Assembly: GCA_963798455.1 (NCBI GenBank)
Contig: CAWCTD010000004.1
Coordinates: 310,001-374,000, forward strand
Reading direction: 5' to 3'
Source of the DNA: CAWCTD01 sp963798455
GTDB lineage: Bacteria > Acidobacteriota > Terriglobia > Bryobacterales > Bryobacteraceae
DNA: 64,000 bases
Shown piece by piece: positions 1-8,035 of the stretch. The position numbers and the translations under genes are program-made. The first letter of the stretch is position 1. Every line of letters begins with the position of its first letter. Below the pieces are notes generated by a model. That model searched no databases, had not been told where the DNA came from, and worked only from the letters and a program-made list of their open reading frames with translations.

Positions 1-629
1 GCCTCCGGCAGCGCGGGCAACGCCTGCTCCATTAGCTTTTCAAAATCCGCGCGACTCCGACCCAGGCGCACAAAGAAGTCGGTCACATCTCCGCCTGGCC
101 CGACCTCCTCGGGCAGCTCGACGATGCGGGCGTGCCGGATCAGCCTTCCGACCCGCTCGGCTCCCTGGCGGCCTGCTTCATCGTTGTCAAAGCAGACATA
201 GACTTCCGCAATCGACTGGAAGTACTCGGCCCATTCACGGCGGAACACCCCGGCACCGCCTGTCGAGGTGACCGCGAAGAAGCCCTTGGCCTCCAGTACC
301 AGCCGGTCAAACTCGCCCTCGCAGACCACAATCTGCGTCGGCTTCTCGAGCACTGCCTCCCAACCGTACAGCTCGGCGGAGGAGCCGGGCGTGGCAAGCA
401 TCTTTGGACTTGCCGTCTTATCCTCCGGGTCCTTGGCCAGCTTGAAAAAGACGATCTTGCCTTCCCTGTTCCGGATCGGAATGGTGATCCTGTGACCGTT
501 CCAGCCGAGCAGGTGGAAGTTGATAAGCAGATCCGTGATGCCGCGCGCGTTGAGGTACCGCCGGATGCGGCCCGGCAGGGCGCGGTGGTATTGAAGCGCC
601 AACTCCGCGAGGTCGCACGCGAGGCCCAT
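1..629 (-). CDS. Toprim-domain primase-like protein (partial)
   Basis: The minus strand is open from an ATG at 629 through the left edge of the window, so the C-terminus is missing. About 210 residues are visible. A short N-terminal part (YHRALPGRIRRYLNARGI) resembles the region just before the Toprim fold in DnaG-like primases. A Toprim core follows, with the glutamate motif VCEGEFDRL near residue 105 and the acidic motif VCFDNDEAGRQGAERV near residue 150. These carry the Glu and Asp that bind metal in Toprim enzymes. No CHC2 zinc finger lies upstream, and an in-frame TAG closes the frame about 75 bases before the ATG. It is probably a mobile-island primase/helicase-loader type protein given the recombinase next to it. 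The fold is clear, the exact role is not. Confidence 0.75.
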   Translation of the reverse strand, partial: MGLACDLAELALQYHRALPGRIRRYLNARGITDLLINFHLLGWNGHRITIPIRNREGKIVFFKLAKDPEDKTASPKMLATPGSSAELYGWEAVLEKPTQIVVCEGEFDRLVLEAKGFFAVTSTGGAGVFRREWAEYFQSIAEVYVCFDNDEAGRQGAERVGRLIRHARIVELPEEVGPGGDVTDFFVRLGRSRADFEKLMEQALPALPE

Positions 630-764
630 ACGCCCGGAAGCGTAGCGCAGCGGAGCAGTAACGAAAGACGGACGGAGTTGCCGGCTGTGGCAGCCGTGTG
701 GATGCCGCTAAGGGTGAGGCTCTCCGCCTTTGACGGGTCGGCTACTGGGCTACGCTGAGCGCGT

Positions 765-968
765 ATGGATGAGATCGAGGAATTCAAGAGATTCCTTGGC
801 CCGCTCGCTAAGGACTATTCCGACGGCCAACTTCGGCAGCTCTATCGCGAGATGCACGCCATGGCAGAGTTGCTTCTCGATATCTACCTTGGGAGGAAGC
901 AAGGAGCGCAACATCGCCGTAGACCGGCTTTGACAGAGCTAAAGCAAGAAGCTACGATTCCGCCGTAA
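765..968 (+). CDS. Small hypothetical protein beside the recombinase
   Basis: This 67-residue protein starts at the ATG at 765 (MDEIEEFKRFLG). It is acidic at its N-terminus, predicted mostly helical (heptad-like L/Y spacing through YREMHAMAELLLDIYLG), and has a basic tail. It ends 13 bases before the recombinase start, so the two may be co-transcribed. I do not recognise a family. The amphipathic helix suggests a small DNA-associated or regulatory protein of the mobile island, but this is inference from position and composition only. Confidence 0.45.
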   Translation: MDEIEEFKRFLGPLAKDYSDGQLRQLYREMHAMAELLLDIYLGRKQGAQHRRRPALTELKQEATIPP

Positions 969-980
969 TCCGTAATCGGC

Positions 981-2687
981 GTGATGACTGGGGCACAGGT
1001 CGTCACGCTTCCCTCCATGAACGGCGTCACCTACTGCCGCGTGTCCTCCGAAGAGCAGGTCAAGGGCACAAGCCTCGAATCGCAGCAAGCCGCCTGCCGG
1101 GAGTTCGCGCAGTCGCACAACATCAAGATCCTTAAGGTCTTCGTCGAGCGTGGCGAATCCGCAAAGTTCGCCGATCGGACGCAGCTTCTGGAACTCATCG
1201 ATTTCTGCCGCCAGAACAAAGACACGGTCAAGGTTTTGCTCGTCTGGAAGATTGACCGCTTCGCCCGGAACGTGACCGATCACTTCAGCATCAAGGCGAC
1301 CCTGGCGAAGTACGGCGTGCGCATCGTTTCGGTCACCGAGCCGATCGACACCAACCCCGAGGGCAAGTTGATGGAAACGATTCTCGCGGGCTTTGCGCAG
1401 TTCGACAACGACATCCGGGCGATGCGCACAGTGCAGGGGATGCGCCGGAAGCTCCAGGAAGGAATCTTTCCTTGGAAGCCGCCCCTTGGCTACAAGACTG
1501 TCACCAAGAGCGGTGAGAAGAAGACCGAGCCTGATCAGCCGAATCAACCTGTGTTTGGCCTGCTACAGAAAGCATGGAGGGAGTTCGCCACCGGCGCGTA
1601 CACCAAGGCTGAGATTCAGCGGCTTATGACAAACTGGGGCATTCAGACGGAAAGAGGTCGCCCCCTCAGCGCCCAGTCGATTGACAATCTTTTCAGCAAT
1701 CCGTACTACGCTGGTATCCTCGTCGATTCTTGGTCCGGTGCGGAGCATGAGGGCAAGCACGTCGCGATGGTCAACCGGTCGGAGTACGCCCGCGTTCAGC
1801 AGATCATCGACGGGCGCAACCAGTCGGTACCACATCAGAAACAACGCCCAGAGTTTCCCTTGCGCGGCCTCGTGCGATGCCAGAGGTGTCTGCGCTATCT
1901 GACCGGCAGCTTCACCCGAGGCCGTACTCAGTATTACCCGTACTACCACTGCTCGAAGCCAAGCTGCGATCGGAAGAGCTATTCCGCGAACGAGATGCAT
2001 GGAGAATTCGGCGTATTCCTCGAAACCATTGCGCCCGAACCGCAACTCGTCGGGAGACTGGGCGAGCTTATCATCCGGGCCGCTAATGGACGGCAGGCGA
2101 CATTCAAAGCCAAAAGAACTCGCCGACAAGCGGAGCTGACTCGGATCAAGAAGCAGACGCAGGAACTCATCCGGATGCGAACCGAGGGTCTCATCACGGA
2201 TCAGGAATTCCTGGAGCAGAAGACCGTTCTCGCCGAACGGCGCGCCGCGATCGAAGGGCACTCCGTCGAGGAAGCCGTGGATTGTGAGCAGATTCGCAGG
2301 GAACTCGATGAGATCACCGCGCCGCTGGCGCAGCTGCGGCAAACATGGGAAACGCTGGAGTCACCATACAGACGGCGGTTCGAACGTTTGGTACTTCCGG
2401 TCGGATTCGTGAACGGGAAAAGTCGAACCGCCGAATTGGGGCTTCTCTTTCAGACTTTTCACGCCCTGTCGAACGAGGGAATCAAATGGGGTCCGCCTCG
2501 TGGGGAAATTTTGGAACCAGATCTTGCGGGAAATACGGGACTTCCGCGAACTTTTCAGAGAGTACCACGCAGCGGGAGAGGGGTCAAAACAAGCGGTTCC
2601 AAGAATTTCAAGCGAGTAGACCCCGCTGGACCAATTCGAACCACACCACACCCACTTCGCTCTTCGGCGAAGTTTTTATGTCTATGA
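981..2687 (+). CDS. Large serine recombinase
   Basis: A site-specific DNA recombinase of the large serine (resolvase/invertase) family. The catalytic N-terminal domain contains the nucleophile motif YCRVSSEEQ (Ser near residue 22), followed by SLESQQAACREFA and VWKIDRFARN. A recombinase domain (IFPWKPPLGYK ... NPYYAGILV) comes next, then a zinc-ribbon with paired cysteines (CQRC near 302, CSKPSC near 325). A long coiled coil with many Arg/Lys/Glu follows at about residues 370-460. The start could instead be the ATG at 1017, just before NGVTYCRVSS. The last ~50 residues look unlike the family and run through a terminator hairpin, so the gene may have acquired an extended tail. It probably moved the left-hand island. 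Confidence 0.9.
   Translation: MMTGAQVVTLPSMNGVTYCRVSSEEQVKGTSLESQQAACREFAQSHNIKILKVFVERGESAKFADRTQLLELIDFCRQNKDTVKVLLVWKIDRFARNVTDHFSIKATLAKYGVRIVSVTEPIDTNPEGKLMETILAGFAQFDNDIRAMRTVQGMRRKLQEGIFPWKPPLGYKTVTKSGEKKTEPDQPNQPVFGLLQKAWREFATGAYTKAEIQRLMTNWGIQTERGRPLSAQSIDNLFSNPYYAGILVDSWSGAEHEGKHVAMVNRSEYARVQQIIDGRNQSVPHQKQRPEFPLRGLVRCQRCLRYLTGSFTRGRTQYYPYYHCSKPSCDRKSYSANEMHGEFGVFLETIAPEPQLVGRLGELIIRAANGRQATFKAKRTRRQAELTRIKKQTQELIRMRTEGLITDQEFLEQKTVLAERRAAIEGHSVEEAVDCEQIRRELDEITAPLAQLRQTWETLESPYRRRFERLVLPVGFVNGKSRTAELGLLFQTFHALSNEGIKWGPPRGEILEPDLAGNTGLPRTFQRVPRSGRGVKTSGSKNFKRVDPAGPIRTTPHPLRSSAKFLCL
2654..2677 (+). terminator. Intrinsic terminator conserved ahead of XRE cassette 1
   Basis: A 7-bp stem ACTTCGC/GCGAAGT with a six-base loop is followed by a T run. 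It lies in the last codons of the recombinase ORF. The same hairpin occurs at 45330-45354, also just upstream of the paralogous XRE gene, so it belongs to a duplicated cassette. Confidence 0.6.
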
Positions 2688-2734
2688 GCGATAGCAATGC
2701 GCCGTTATGATGGAGGCAAGTTTTACAACCGAGT

Positions 2735-3070
2735 ATGCACCAACATCGCCGTGGGTCTGCGCCCCTCGCCAACAGGCTGTGGATCGCGCGCAAACGGGCG
2801 GAGTTGCCGCAGAAGTGGGTTGCCGCGCTCCTCGGGCACCGCTCACTATCCAAGATTTGTGAGTACGAGCGCGGCCGGAAGCTTCCGGGCCTGAGGACCG
2901 CCCTCAAGTTGTCCGTAATCTACCAGACGCCGGTGGCAGAGCTGTTCCCAGGCGTGCACGCCGAACTCTCTCGCGAGATCGGGGCCGTTAAGGCACGCCA
3001 TCCGCAATTCAGGATGCGGGAAGCCGAGCGCAAGGGAACGCTTGCGGGGGCTTATCAGTCTGTTCTCTAG
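2735..3070 (+). CDS. XRE-family helix-turn-helix regulator (cassette copy 1)
   Basis: A 111-residue protein with an N-terminal HTH_3/XRE domain: LWIARKRAELPQKWVAALLG, then SLSKICEYERGRKLPGL, then the helix LSVIYQTPVAELFPG. It is the paralogue of the protein at 45412-45765; the two share most residues. It probably binds DNA and controls its own cassette. The next gene, 16 bases downstream, is a RuvC-like fragment, the same partner as in the second copy. The basic C-terminal tail has no recognised domain. Confidence 0.8.
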   Translation: MHQHRRGSAPLANRLWIARKRAELPQKWVAALLGHRSLSKICEYERGRKLPGLRTALKLSVIYQTPVAELFPGVHAELSREIGAVKARHPQFRMREAERKGTLAGAYQSVL

Positions 3071-3086
3071 CATCAACTTCTTGCTG

Positions 3087-3248
3087 ATGACGGCACTCTC
3101 CTCATCCGTCGTCCTCGCCATCGCTCCCCGGACTCGACACCTCGGCTACGCGCTGCTGGAGGGAGGAGATCTCATCCGGTTCGGCGTCAAGACGCTGTCC
3201 GGAAAGAAGACGCCGCGAACGCTCTGGCTGAAGGTCCAGTCCTTCTGA
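3087..3248 (+). pseudogene. RuvC-like gene truncated by an IS110-family element
   Basis: Only the first ~53 residues remain (MTALSSSVVLAIAPRTRHLG...), matching residues 1-53 of the intact-start paralogue at 45765. Identity with that copy stops after the bases for LWLKVQSF at about 3246, where the insertion sequence begins. The rest of the gene is not found on the other side, so a deletion accompanied or followed the insertion. The RNase-H-like first strand normally carries a catalytic Asp (GIDPGT-type); here it reads AIAPRT. Confidence 0.65.
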
Positions 3249-4480
3249 CCTGATGGTATGGACCCGGCCCAAGCGGTAGCGTTGCTGCTACCGTAGACGG
3301 CCAGTGAGGTGAGCCATGCCATTGAGTGCCATCGGGCTCGACACAGCTAAGAGCGTGTTTCGGGTTCATGGAGTTGATATCAGAGGACATGTGGTTCTGC
3401 GGAAGCGGATCCGCAGAGACCAGCTTGCCGGCTTTTTCGCCAACCTGCCGGCGTGCGTGGTGGGACTGGAGGCCACGCAGGGCGCGCACTATTGGGTGCG
3501 TGTGTTGGAGACCTTCGGACACACGGTGCGATTGATCGCCCCGCAGTTTGTCAAGCCTTTCCTGAGGTCTCAGAAGAACGACCAACACGACGCAGCTGCT
3601 GTCTGCGAAGCGGTCGGCCGGCCGCAGATGCGCTTTGTCGCTCAGAAGACTGTCGAGCAGCAGGACCTGCAAGCTCTGCACCGTGTGCGGAGCCGTTTGA
3701 TCGGCTGTCGCACGCAGCTGGGCAATCAGATCCGTGGTCTGCTCAGTGAATACGGCATTGTTCTGCCGCAACACTTGAGCCAAGTACGCCAGGCCTTGCC
3801 ACAGTCGATCGAGGAGAGTGAACCACGCCTCAGCGACTCCGCCAAGCGACTGTTTGCGGATCTGTACGACGAACTGCAGGCGCTCGAGGAGCGCATACTG
3901 GCAATGGATTCAAAGCTACAGGAGGCGTTTCAGCAGGACGTGTTGTGTCAACGGATCGCGGCTGTAAAGGGGGTTGGCCCCGCCACCGCGACCGCGGTGG
4001 TCGCCGCGATCGCTAACGGCAGCTCGTTCCGCAACGGCCGGCAGTTCGTCGCTTGGGTCGGGCTGGTTCCGCGGCAGCAATCCAGCGGAGAGAAACAACG
4101 TTTGCTGGGGATCACCAAGTGCGGCGATCCGTACCTGCGCATGCTGCTGGTTCATAGGGCGCGCTCCCTTGTCTACCGAGCAGGGCACAAGAGCAATTCA
4201 CGGAGCCAGTGGATTGCCGACAAACAGCGGAGGCTGGGGACGGCTAATGCCTGCGTGGCAGTAGCGAACAAGAACGCCCGGATCATCTGGGCGCTCCTGG
4301 GCCACCATGAGCCTTATCGTCGCGCGGCCTAGAGAAGCTTCCTTGAAGATCGCAGGAGTCTGAGTGATGGCGCAACCGGGTAGACCGGCTTCTTCCGAAC
4401 CTGAACGGGGGCTGGGCCTCCGAGGCCGATGACCTGTGGAAGGGGAAGAAGCGCAGATTCCATCATGGCCCGAGGGTGAC
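3247..4480 (+). mobile_element. IS110/IS1111-type insertion sequence
   Basis: The left junction is set by comparison with the paralogous RuvC-like gene at 45.8 kb, where similarity ends at ~3246. The left non-coding end is short (69 bases). The region after the transposase stop (4333 to roughly 4480) has no gene and probably belongs to the element. A weak sub-terminal inverted match (TGATGGTAT near 3251; the complement of TGATGGAAT near 4457-4465) suggests the IS1111 subgroup. The right boundary is approximate. From there to 4632 I see nothing further. Confidence 0.6.
3316..4332 (+). CDS. IS110-family DEDD transposase
   Basis: A 338-residue transposase. The N-terminal RuvC-like DEDD domain shows GLDTAKSVFRVHGVD (first Asp), VVGLEATQGAHYW (Glu) and SQKNDQHDAAAV (two Asp). 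The C-terminal Transposase_20 domain contains the helix-hairpin-helix IAAVKGVGPATATAVVAAI and the WVGLVPRQQSSGEKQRLLGI segment, where a serine nucleophile is expected in this family. Length is typical and no frameshift is seen, so it may be active. The start ATG at 3316 follows a GAGGTGAG ribosome-binding site. Confidence 0.93.
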   Translation: MPLSAIGLDTAKSVFRVHGVDIRGHVVLRKRIRRDQLAGFFANLPACVVGLEATQGAHYWVRVLETFGHTVRLIAPQFVKPFLRSQKNDQHDAAAVCEAVGRPQMRFVAQKTVEQQDLQALHRVRSRLIGCRTQLGNQIRGLLSEYGIVLPQHLSQVRQALPQSIEESEPRLSDSAKRLFADLYDELQALEERILAMDSKLQEAFQQDVLCQRIAAVKGVGPATATAVVAAIANGSSFRNGRQFVAWVGLVPRQQSSGEKQRLLGITKCGDPYLRMLLVHRARSLVYRAGHKSNSRSQWIADKQRRLGTANACVAVANKNARIIWALLGHHEPYRRAA

Positions 4481-4632
4481 GACCCTCAACTTCGAGGCCG
4501 GATATATGCCCGCAGTCTTTTCCCGACGGGTCACTCGCATCCCTCGGGTCCCAGGCTGTGATGAAATTCTGGCTCCGGACACCGTCACGATCTGGAGACC
4601 GACAAAACGCGACGTGCCGTCGCCACCTCGGC

Positions 4633-5898
4633 TCAGCGGATCCGTTCTATTCTGCCTGCTGCAAACAATAGTACGAGCGCGATCGCATAGGCCGAAGCCG
4701 CGCCGGCGAACGCCGGGTTGTATCCCCGGGAATCGATGATACGCCCGATGAACGGCTGAGAGAGGGAGGATATCAGCGTGCCCGCAGCTCCCGTCACCCC
4801 GTACAGTGTGCCCACGTGTCTCCTGGGCGTGACTTCGGTGATCACGGTTTGTATGGTGGACGACCAAGATAGATGCCCGAACAAGGCGATGCTGACCAAG
4901 GCAAGAGCCACGAAGGCATTCGGAACAAATGCGGCTGATGCGCCAATGATGCCGCAAAGCGCCGAGGGGATTAGCACGCTCTTGCGCCCCCAGTCTAAGC
5001 CCATCCCGCGCCGAATCAGCCCGCTACTGATCCACGCGCCCGACAACGCGCCTACATCCGAGGCGAAGAACGGTATCCATAGGAACCGCCCCACCATCGC
5101 CAGGCTGAAGCTCCGCACATCCTGGAAATAGGCAGGGATCCAAAACAAATAGAAGTACCAGACGACATCGCTCGATGCGCGTGCACCCAGCAAGCACCAA
5201 TATTTCCTGCGTTTGAGCACTTGGGCGACCGTGAGATCCTGTTCGCCTGCGAGGCCCGTGTCCTCTTCCGCTTTAGATGCCGGCGCCGGGTCGAGAACAC
5301 CATATGCCTGAGCGATGCGGCGGTGTAGAACTAACCAGACCGGCGCCAAAATCAGGCCTAATGAGCCGGTCAGCAGGAAAGCGGCCCTCCAGGAGTAGCG
5401 CATCGTCAACCAAGCCACTATCGGCGGAGTCACCAGGGCGCCCACGCTGATGCCGCAAAGGAGTATTCCAACGGCCTTCGCACGGTCCTTGTGCGAAAAC
5501 CACTCGGACGCGCCCCGCATGGCGGTGGGGTAGAATCCGCCTTCGCCGACTCCGACCACGGCGCGGAAGGCACACAGACTGCGTAGCCCTGTAACGGTTG
5601 CTTGCGCCATTTTCGCAATGGACGAAAAAACCACTAGAAGCAAAAACGAGCGGCGAGAACCGAGGCGGTCGGCGATCTTCCCGCCTAAGATGTAGAAGAG
5701 GGCGTAGAGCACGAGGAAGGCGTTTACGCAAAGGCCGTAATCCGCGTTGGTGATGCCAATGTCGCGCCGGAGCTGTGGCATTACTACGCCGAGAGCGACG
5801 CGGTCCATGTAGCTGATCACGGACGCCATGAACAGTACAGCAATGACCAGCCAAGCGAAGTGGTCGCGGTTGGAGGAGCCTGCAGTGTCACGCATCAT
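4633..5898 (-). CDS. MFS transporter, anion:cation symporter (hexuronate-like)
   Basis: A 421-residue inner-membrane transporter read leftwards from paired ATGs at 5898/5895. It has about twelve hydrophobic segments and MFS signatures: the loop 2-3 motif GGKIADRLGSRRSF, the acidic SYMDRVALGVVMPQLRRDIG in helix 1, and VGVGEGGFYPTAMRGASEWF. The last is typical of the ACS family that imports hexuronates, galactarate and similar acids. It diverges from the methyltransferase gene at 5995, and the shared promoter region carries a weak match to the regulon operator. It therefore probably imports the substrate (or a fragment of it) metabolised by this cluster. Substrate specificity is inference from family and context. 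Confidence 0.85.
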   Translation of the reverse strand: MMRDTAGSSNRDHFAWLVIAVLFMASVISYMDRVALGVVMPQLRRDIGITNADYGLCVNAFLVLYALFYILGGKIADRLGSRRSFLLLVVFSSIAKMAQATVTGLRSLCAFRAVVGVGEGGFYPTAMRGASEWFSHKDRAKAVGILLCGISVGALVTPPIVAWLTMRYSWRAAFLLTGSLGLILAPVWLVLHRRIAQAYGVLDPAPASKAEEDTGLAGEQDLTVAQVLKRRKYWCLLGARASSDVVWYFYLFWIPAYFQDVRSFSLAMVGRFLWIPFFASDVGALSGAWISSGLIRRGMGLDWGRKSVLIPSALCGIIGASAAFVPNAFVALALVSIALFGHLSWSSTIQTVITEVTPRRHVGTLYGVTGAAGTLISSLSQPFIGRIIDSRGYNPAFAGAASAYAIALVLLFAAGRIERIR

Positions 5899-5901
5899 GG
5901 T

Positions 5902-5929
5902 TTGCAATTCCGTAGTATTATAGTATGAT
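5902..5929 (+). promoter_or_regulatory. Divergent promoter with weak operator match
   Basis: Rightward promoter: TTGCAA (5902-5907), 16-bp spacer, TATGAT (5924-5929). Leftward for the MFS gene: TATAAT on the minus strand at 5922-5917. The 15-mer at 5915-5929 matches the regulon consensus ATCRTATSATAYGAT at 10 of 15 positions. This is the weakest site of the set. Confidence 0.45.
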
Positions 5930-5994
5930 TGTGAAGCATGGTGTCGGGCTGTTCTTGTTGCCCCGCAGACAACTGGCATTTGCCCGGAGGAGAA

Positions 5995-7173
5995 ATGACT
6001 GACCGCGAGCGCATTCTGGCCGCCATCCGCGGCGAGATCCCTGATCGCCTGCCGTGGGTTCCGCGGATGGAATTCTGGTACAGGGCGCATGTTCGCCTCG
6101 GCACGCTTCCCACCGAACTTCGCGATTTCAGCCTGATGGAAGTGACCGACCGGTTGGGGATGGGCTACTACCACGTGGTGCCCGATTTTACGGAACGCGC
6201 GAACGAGAACGATATGATCGACCGCGGGCTTGGGCTATATGATCTGCCTGTGCTCCCGTACGAGACGATCATGGAGGACGTCGATCGCCGCGTGATCCGC
6301 GCCGGTCAGGAAACCTGTGTCGAGTATCACACGCCTGCCGGCTCCATCACCACCGTAGCCGTGTTCACCGATGAAATGCTGGATGGCGGCGCGTCGGTTC
6401 CATTCATCTCCGGACACGCCCTTCGCGAGCCGCGTGACTTCGACGTGCTTGCCCACATTTTTTCTCATCTGAAGGTGAAACCGCGCCTGGACGGCTATCT
6501 GAAGCGGCGCGAGGAAGTCGGGAATCGCGGCATCGTGATCGGCTTCCTGACCGGCACTGCCTGCCCGATTCAACACATTATGAAAGAGCTGATGCCGTTG
6601 GATCAGTTCTTTTGCGCGCTGAACGATTACCCTGAGAAGGTGGAGGCGCTGGCGGAGTCGATGCAGCCCTACTACGCCAGCATCCAGCAATGCGCGGCGG
6701 AGTCGCCAGCCGAAGTTGTGCTGCTGGGCGGCAACTACGACGATTCCATCACCTACCCCCAGTTCTTCGAAAAGTACATCCTCCCTCCGTTGCGGGACTA
6801 TGCCCGAGTACTGCACAGGAAAGGCAAATACCTGATGACCCACACAGACGGGGAGAACAAGAACCTGCTGCCGCTCTACCTGGAGGCCGATTTTGACGTT
6901 GCCGACTCGGTCTGCCCCTACCCCATGACCCGCTGCCGGCTGGAGGAAATCCGAGAAGCGTTCGCGGACCGGATCACAATCTGGGGTGGCATCCCATCGG
7001 TTCTGCTCTGCTCCGACAGCGCCACGACGGAGCAGTTCCGCGAGTTCGTGGACGACACTGTGAGACGCTACAGCCGCCAGAGTCATCTCATCCTGGGCGT
7101 GAGCGACATGGTGACGGCCGATGTCGAATTCGAACGTTTGCAGTACATTACCGAGAAGGTAATGTCGGGTTGA
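5995..7173 (+). CDS. UroD-family corrinoid-dependent methyltransferase
   Basis: A 392-residue uroporphyrinogen-decarboxylase-fold protein. Members that sit next to a corrinoid protein are substrate:corrinoid or corrinoid:coenzyme methyltransferases (MtaA/MtbA and O-demethylase methyltransferase I types) and not heme enzymes. It starts MTDRERILAAIRGEIPDRLP after GGAGGAG; the frame opens earlier but lacks a better site. The C-terminal half has the barrel segments KYLMTHTDGENKNLLP and FDVADSVCPYPMTRC. His and Cys residues there are candidates for the zinc site that activates the methyl acceptor or donor. The corrinoid protein follows directly. I infer that it demethylates the pathway substrate onto the corrinoid partner. 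Confidence 0.85.
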   Translation: MTDRERILAAIRGEIPDRLPWVPRMEFWYRAHVRLGTLPTELRDFSLMEVTDRLGMGYYHVVPDFTERANENDMIDRGLGLYDLPVLPYETIMEDVDRRVIRAGQETCVEYHTPAGSITTVAVFTDEMLDGGASVPFISGHALREPRDFDVLAHIFSHLKVKPRLDGYLKRREEVGNRGIVIGFLTGTACPIQHIMKELMPLDQFFCALNDYPEKVEALAESMQPYYASIQQCAAESPAEVVLLGGNYDDSITYPQFFEKYILPPLRDYARVLHRKGKYLMTHTDGENKNLLPLYLEADFDVADSVCPYPMTRCRLEEIREAFADRITIWGGIPSVLLCSDSATTEQFREFVDDTVRRYSRQSHLILGVSDMVTADVEFERLQYITEKVMSG

Positions 7174-7238
7174 TCGGTGGGTAAATGGTGCCCGAGCCCG
7201 TGCGAATGGTCGCTTCAGGAAAGACGCGAACGGAGCAT

Positions 7239-7895
7239 ATGTGTTCTATGGCTGAACTTACCGAATTGTACGATGCGATTGTGAGGGGAGATCAGAAAGC
7301 CGCGGCCAACATTACTCGCAAGGCCCTTGAAGAGAATGTGGACCCCCTCGAGTTGGTAACCAGGTACATGACTCCCGCCATGGACGAGGTCGGGAGGCGA
7401 TTCCAATGCCAGGAGATCTACGTCCCGGGATTAGTGCTTGGCGGTCGTGCGATGAAGGCCACGCTTGAACTCCTGCGCCCAGCCCTGGCCCGGGGCGGAG
7501 CCCAGCCCGCGGGTCGGGTGGTGATAGGAACAGTGAAGGGCGACTTGCACGACATTGGCAAGAACTTGGTTGCCTCAATGCTTGAAGGCGCCGGCTTCGA
7601 GGTGACCGACCTTGGCACGGACGTACGGGCCGACAGGATCGTCGATGCCGCCAAGGCCCACAATGCTGATATTGTGGCGCTCTCGGCATTGCTCACTGTG
7701 ACCATGCCCGCCCTGAAAGACACGATTGAAGCCGTGGACAGGGCTGGCCTCCGAAGCCGCCTGAAGATGATCATAGGTGGCGCTCCGGTTACGCAGGAAT
7801 ACGCCGATAGGATCGGAGCCGACGGCTATGGCGAGGATGCCATCGCAGGAGTCGCTCTGGCGCGCCGCCTGATCGCTCCGAGCAGGGCCGGGTAG
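7239..7895 (+). CDS. Corrinoid (cobalamin-binding) methyl carrier protein
   Basis: A B12-binding protein of the MtmC/MttC/OdmA type. An N-terminal helical cap (about residues 1-85, ELYDAIVRGDQKAAANITRK ... MTPAMDEVGRRF) precedes a Rossmann-like cobalamin domain with the base-off signature GTVKGDLHDIGKNLV (DxHxxG, His the lower cobalt ligand). It also has VDLSALLT-like and IIGGAPVTQEYADRIGADGY elements. The frame opens at 7185, but AEL... similarity begins near 7248 and a GGAG lies at 7232, so the start may be 7239 or 7248. It lies 11-65 bases after the UroD-family gene, clearly the same operon. It should shuttle the methyl group from that enzyme to the methyl-THF methyltransferase at 33716. 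Confidence 0.9.
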   Translation: MCSMAELTELYDAIVRGDQKAAANITRKALEENVDPLELVTRYMTPAMDEVGRRFQCQEIYVPGLVLGGRAMKATLELLRPALARGGAQPAGRVVIGTVKGDLHDIGKNLVASMLEGAGFEVTDLGTDVRADRIVDAAKAHNADIVALSALLTVTMPALKDTIEAVDRAGLRSRLKMIIGGAPVTQEYADRIGADGYGEDAIAGVALARRLIAPSRAG

Positions 7896-8010
7896 GGCAT
7901 GCGCAGCCGTGGGCCGCGACATCTGCCTTGCGGGGAATGCATCTGGCCCGCAGATCAGGTTGCCTTGACAGAGGGCGGGCCGGTCATCACGCATACAGCA
8001 ATGAGTCGCG

Positions 8011-8025
8011 CTCATACGATACTAT
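8011..8025 (+). promoter_or_regulatory. Operator before the gntR gene
   Basis: CTCATACGATACTAT matches the regulon consensus at 12 of 15 positions. It ends two bases before the AGGAG ribosome-binding site of the GntR-family gene. A repressor bound here would cover its own translation start region, so negative autoregulation is likely. Confidence 0.55.
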
Positions 8026-8035
8026 CAGGAGAGAG

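Noticed and set aside
6235..7086. 283-residue minus-strand ORF
   Set aside because: Antisense to the UroD-family methyltransferase, which has clear family features on the plus strand.
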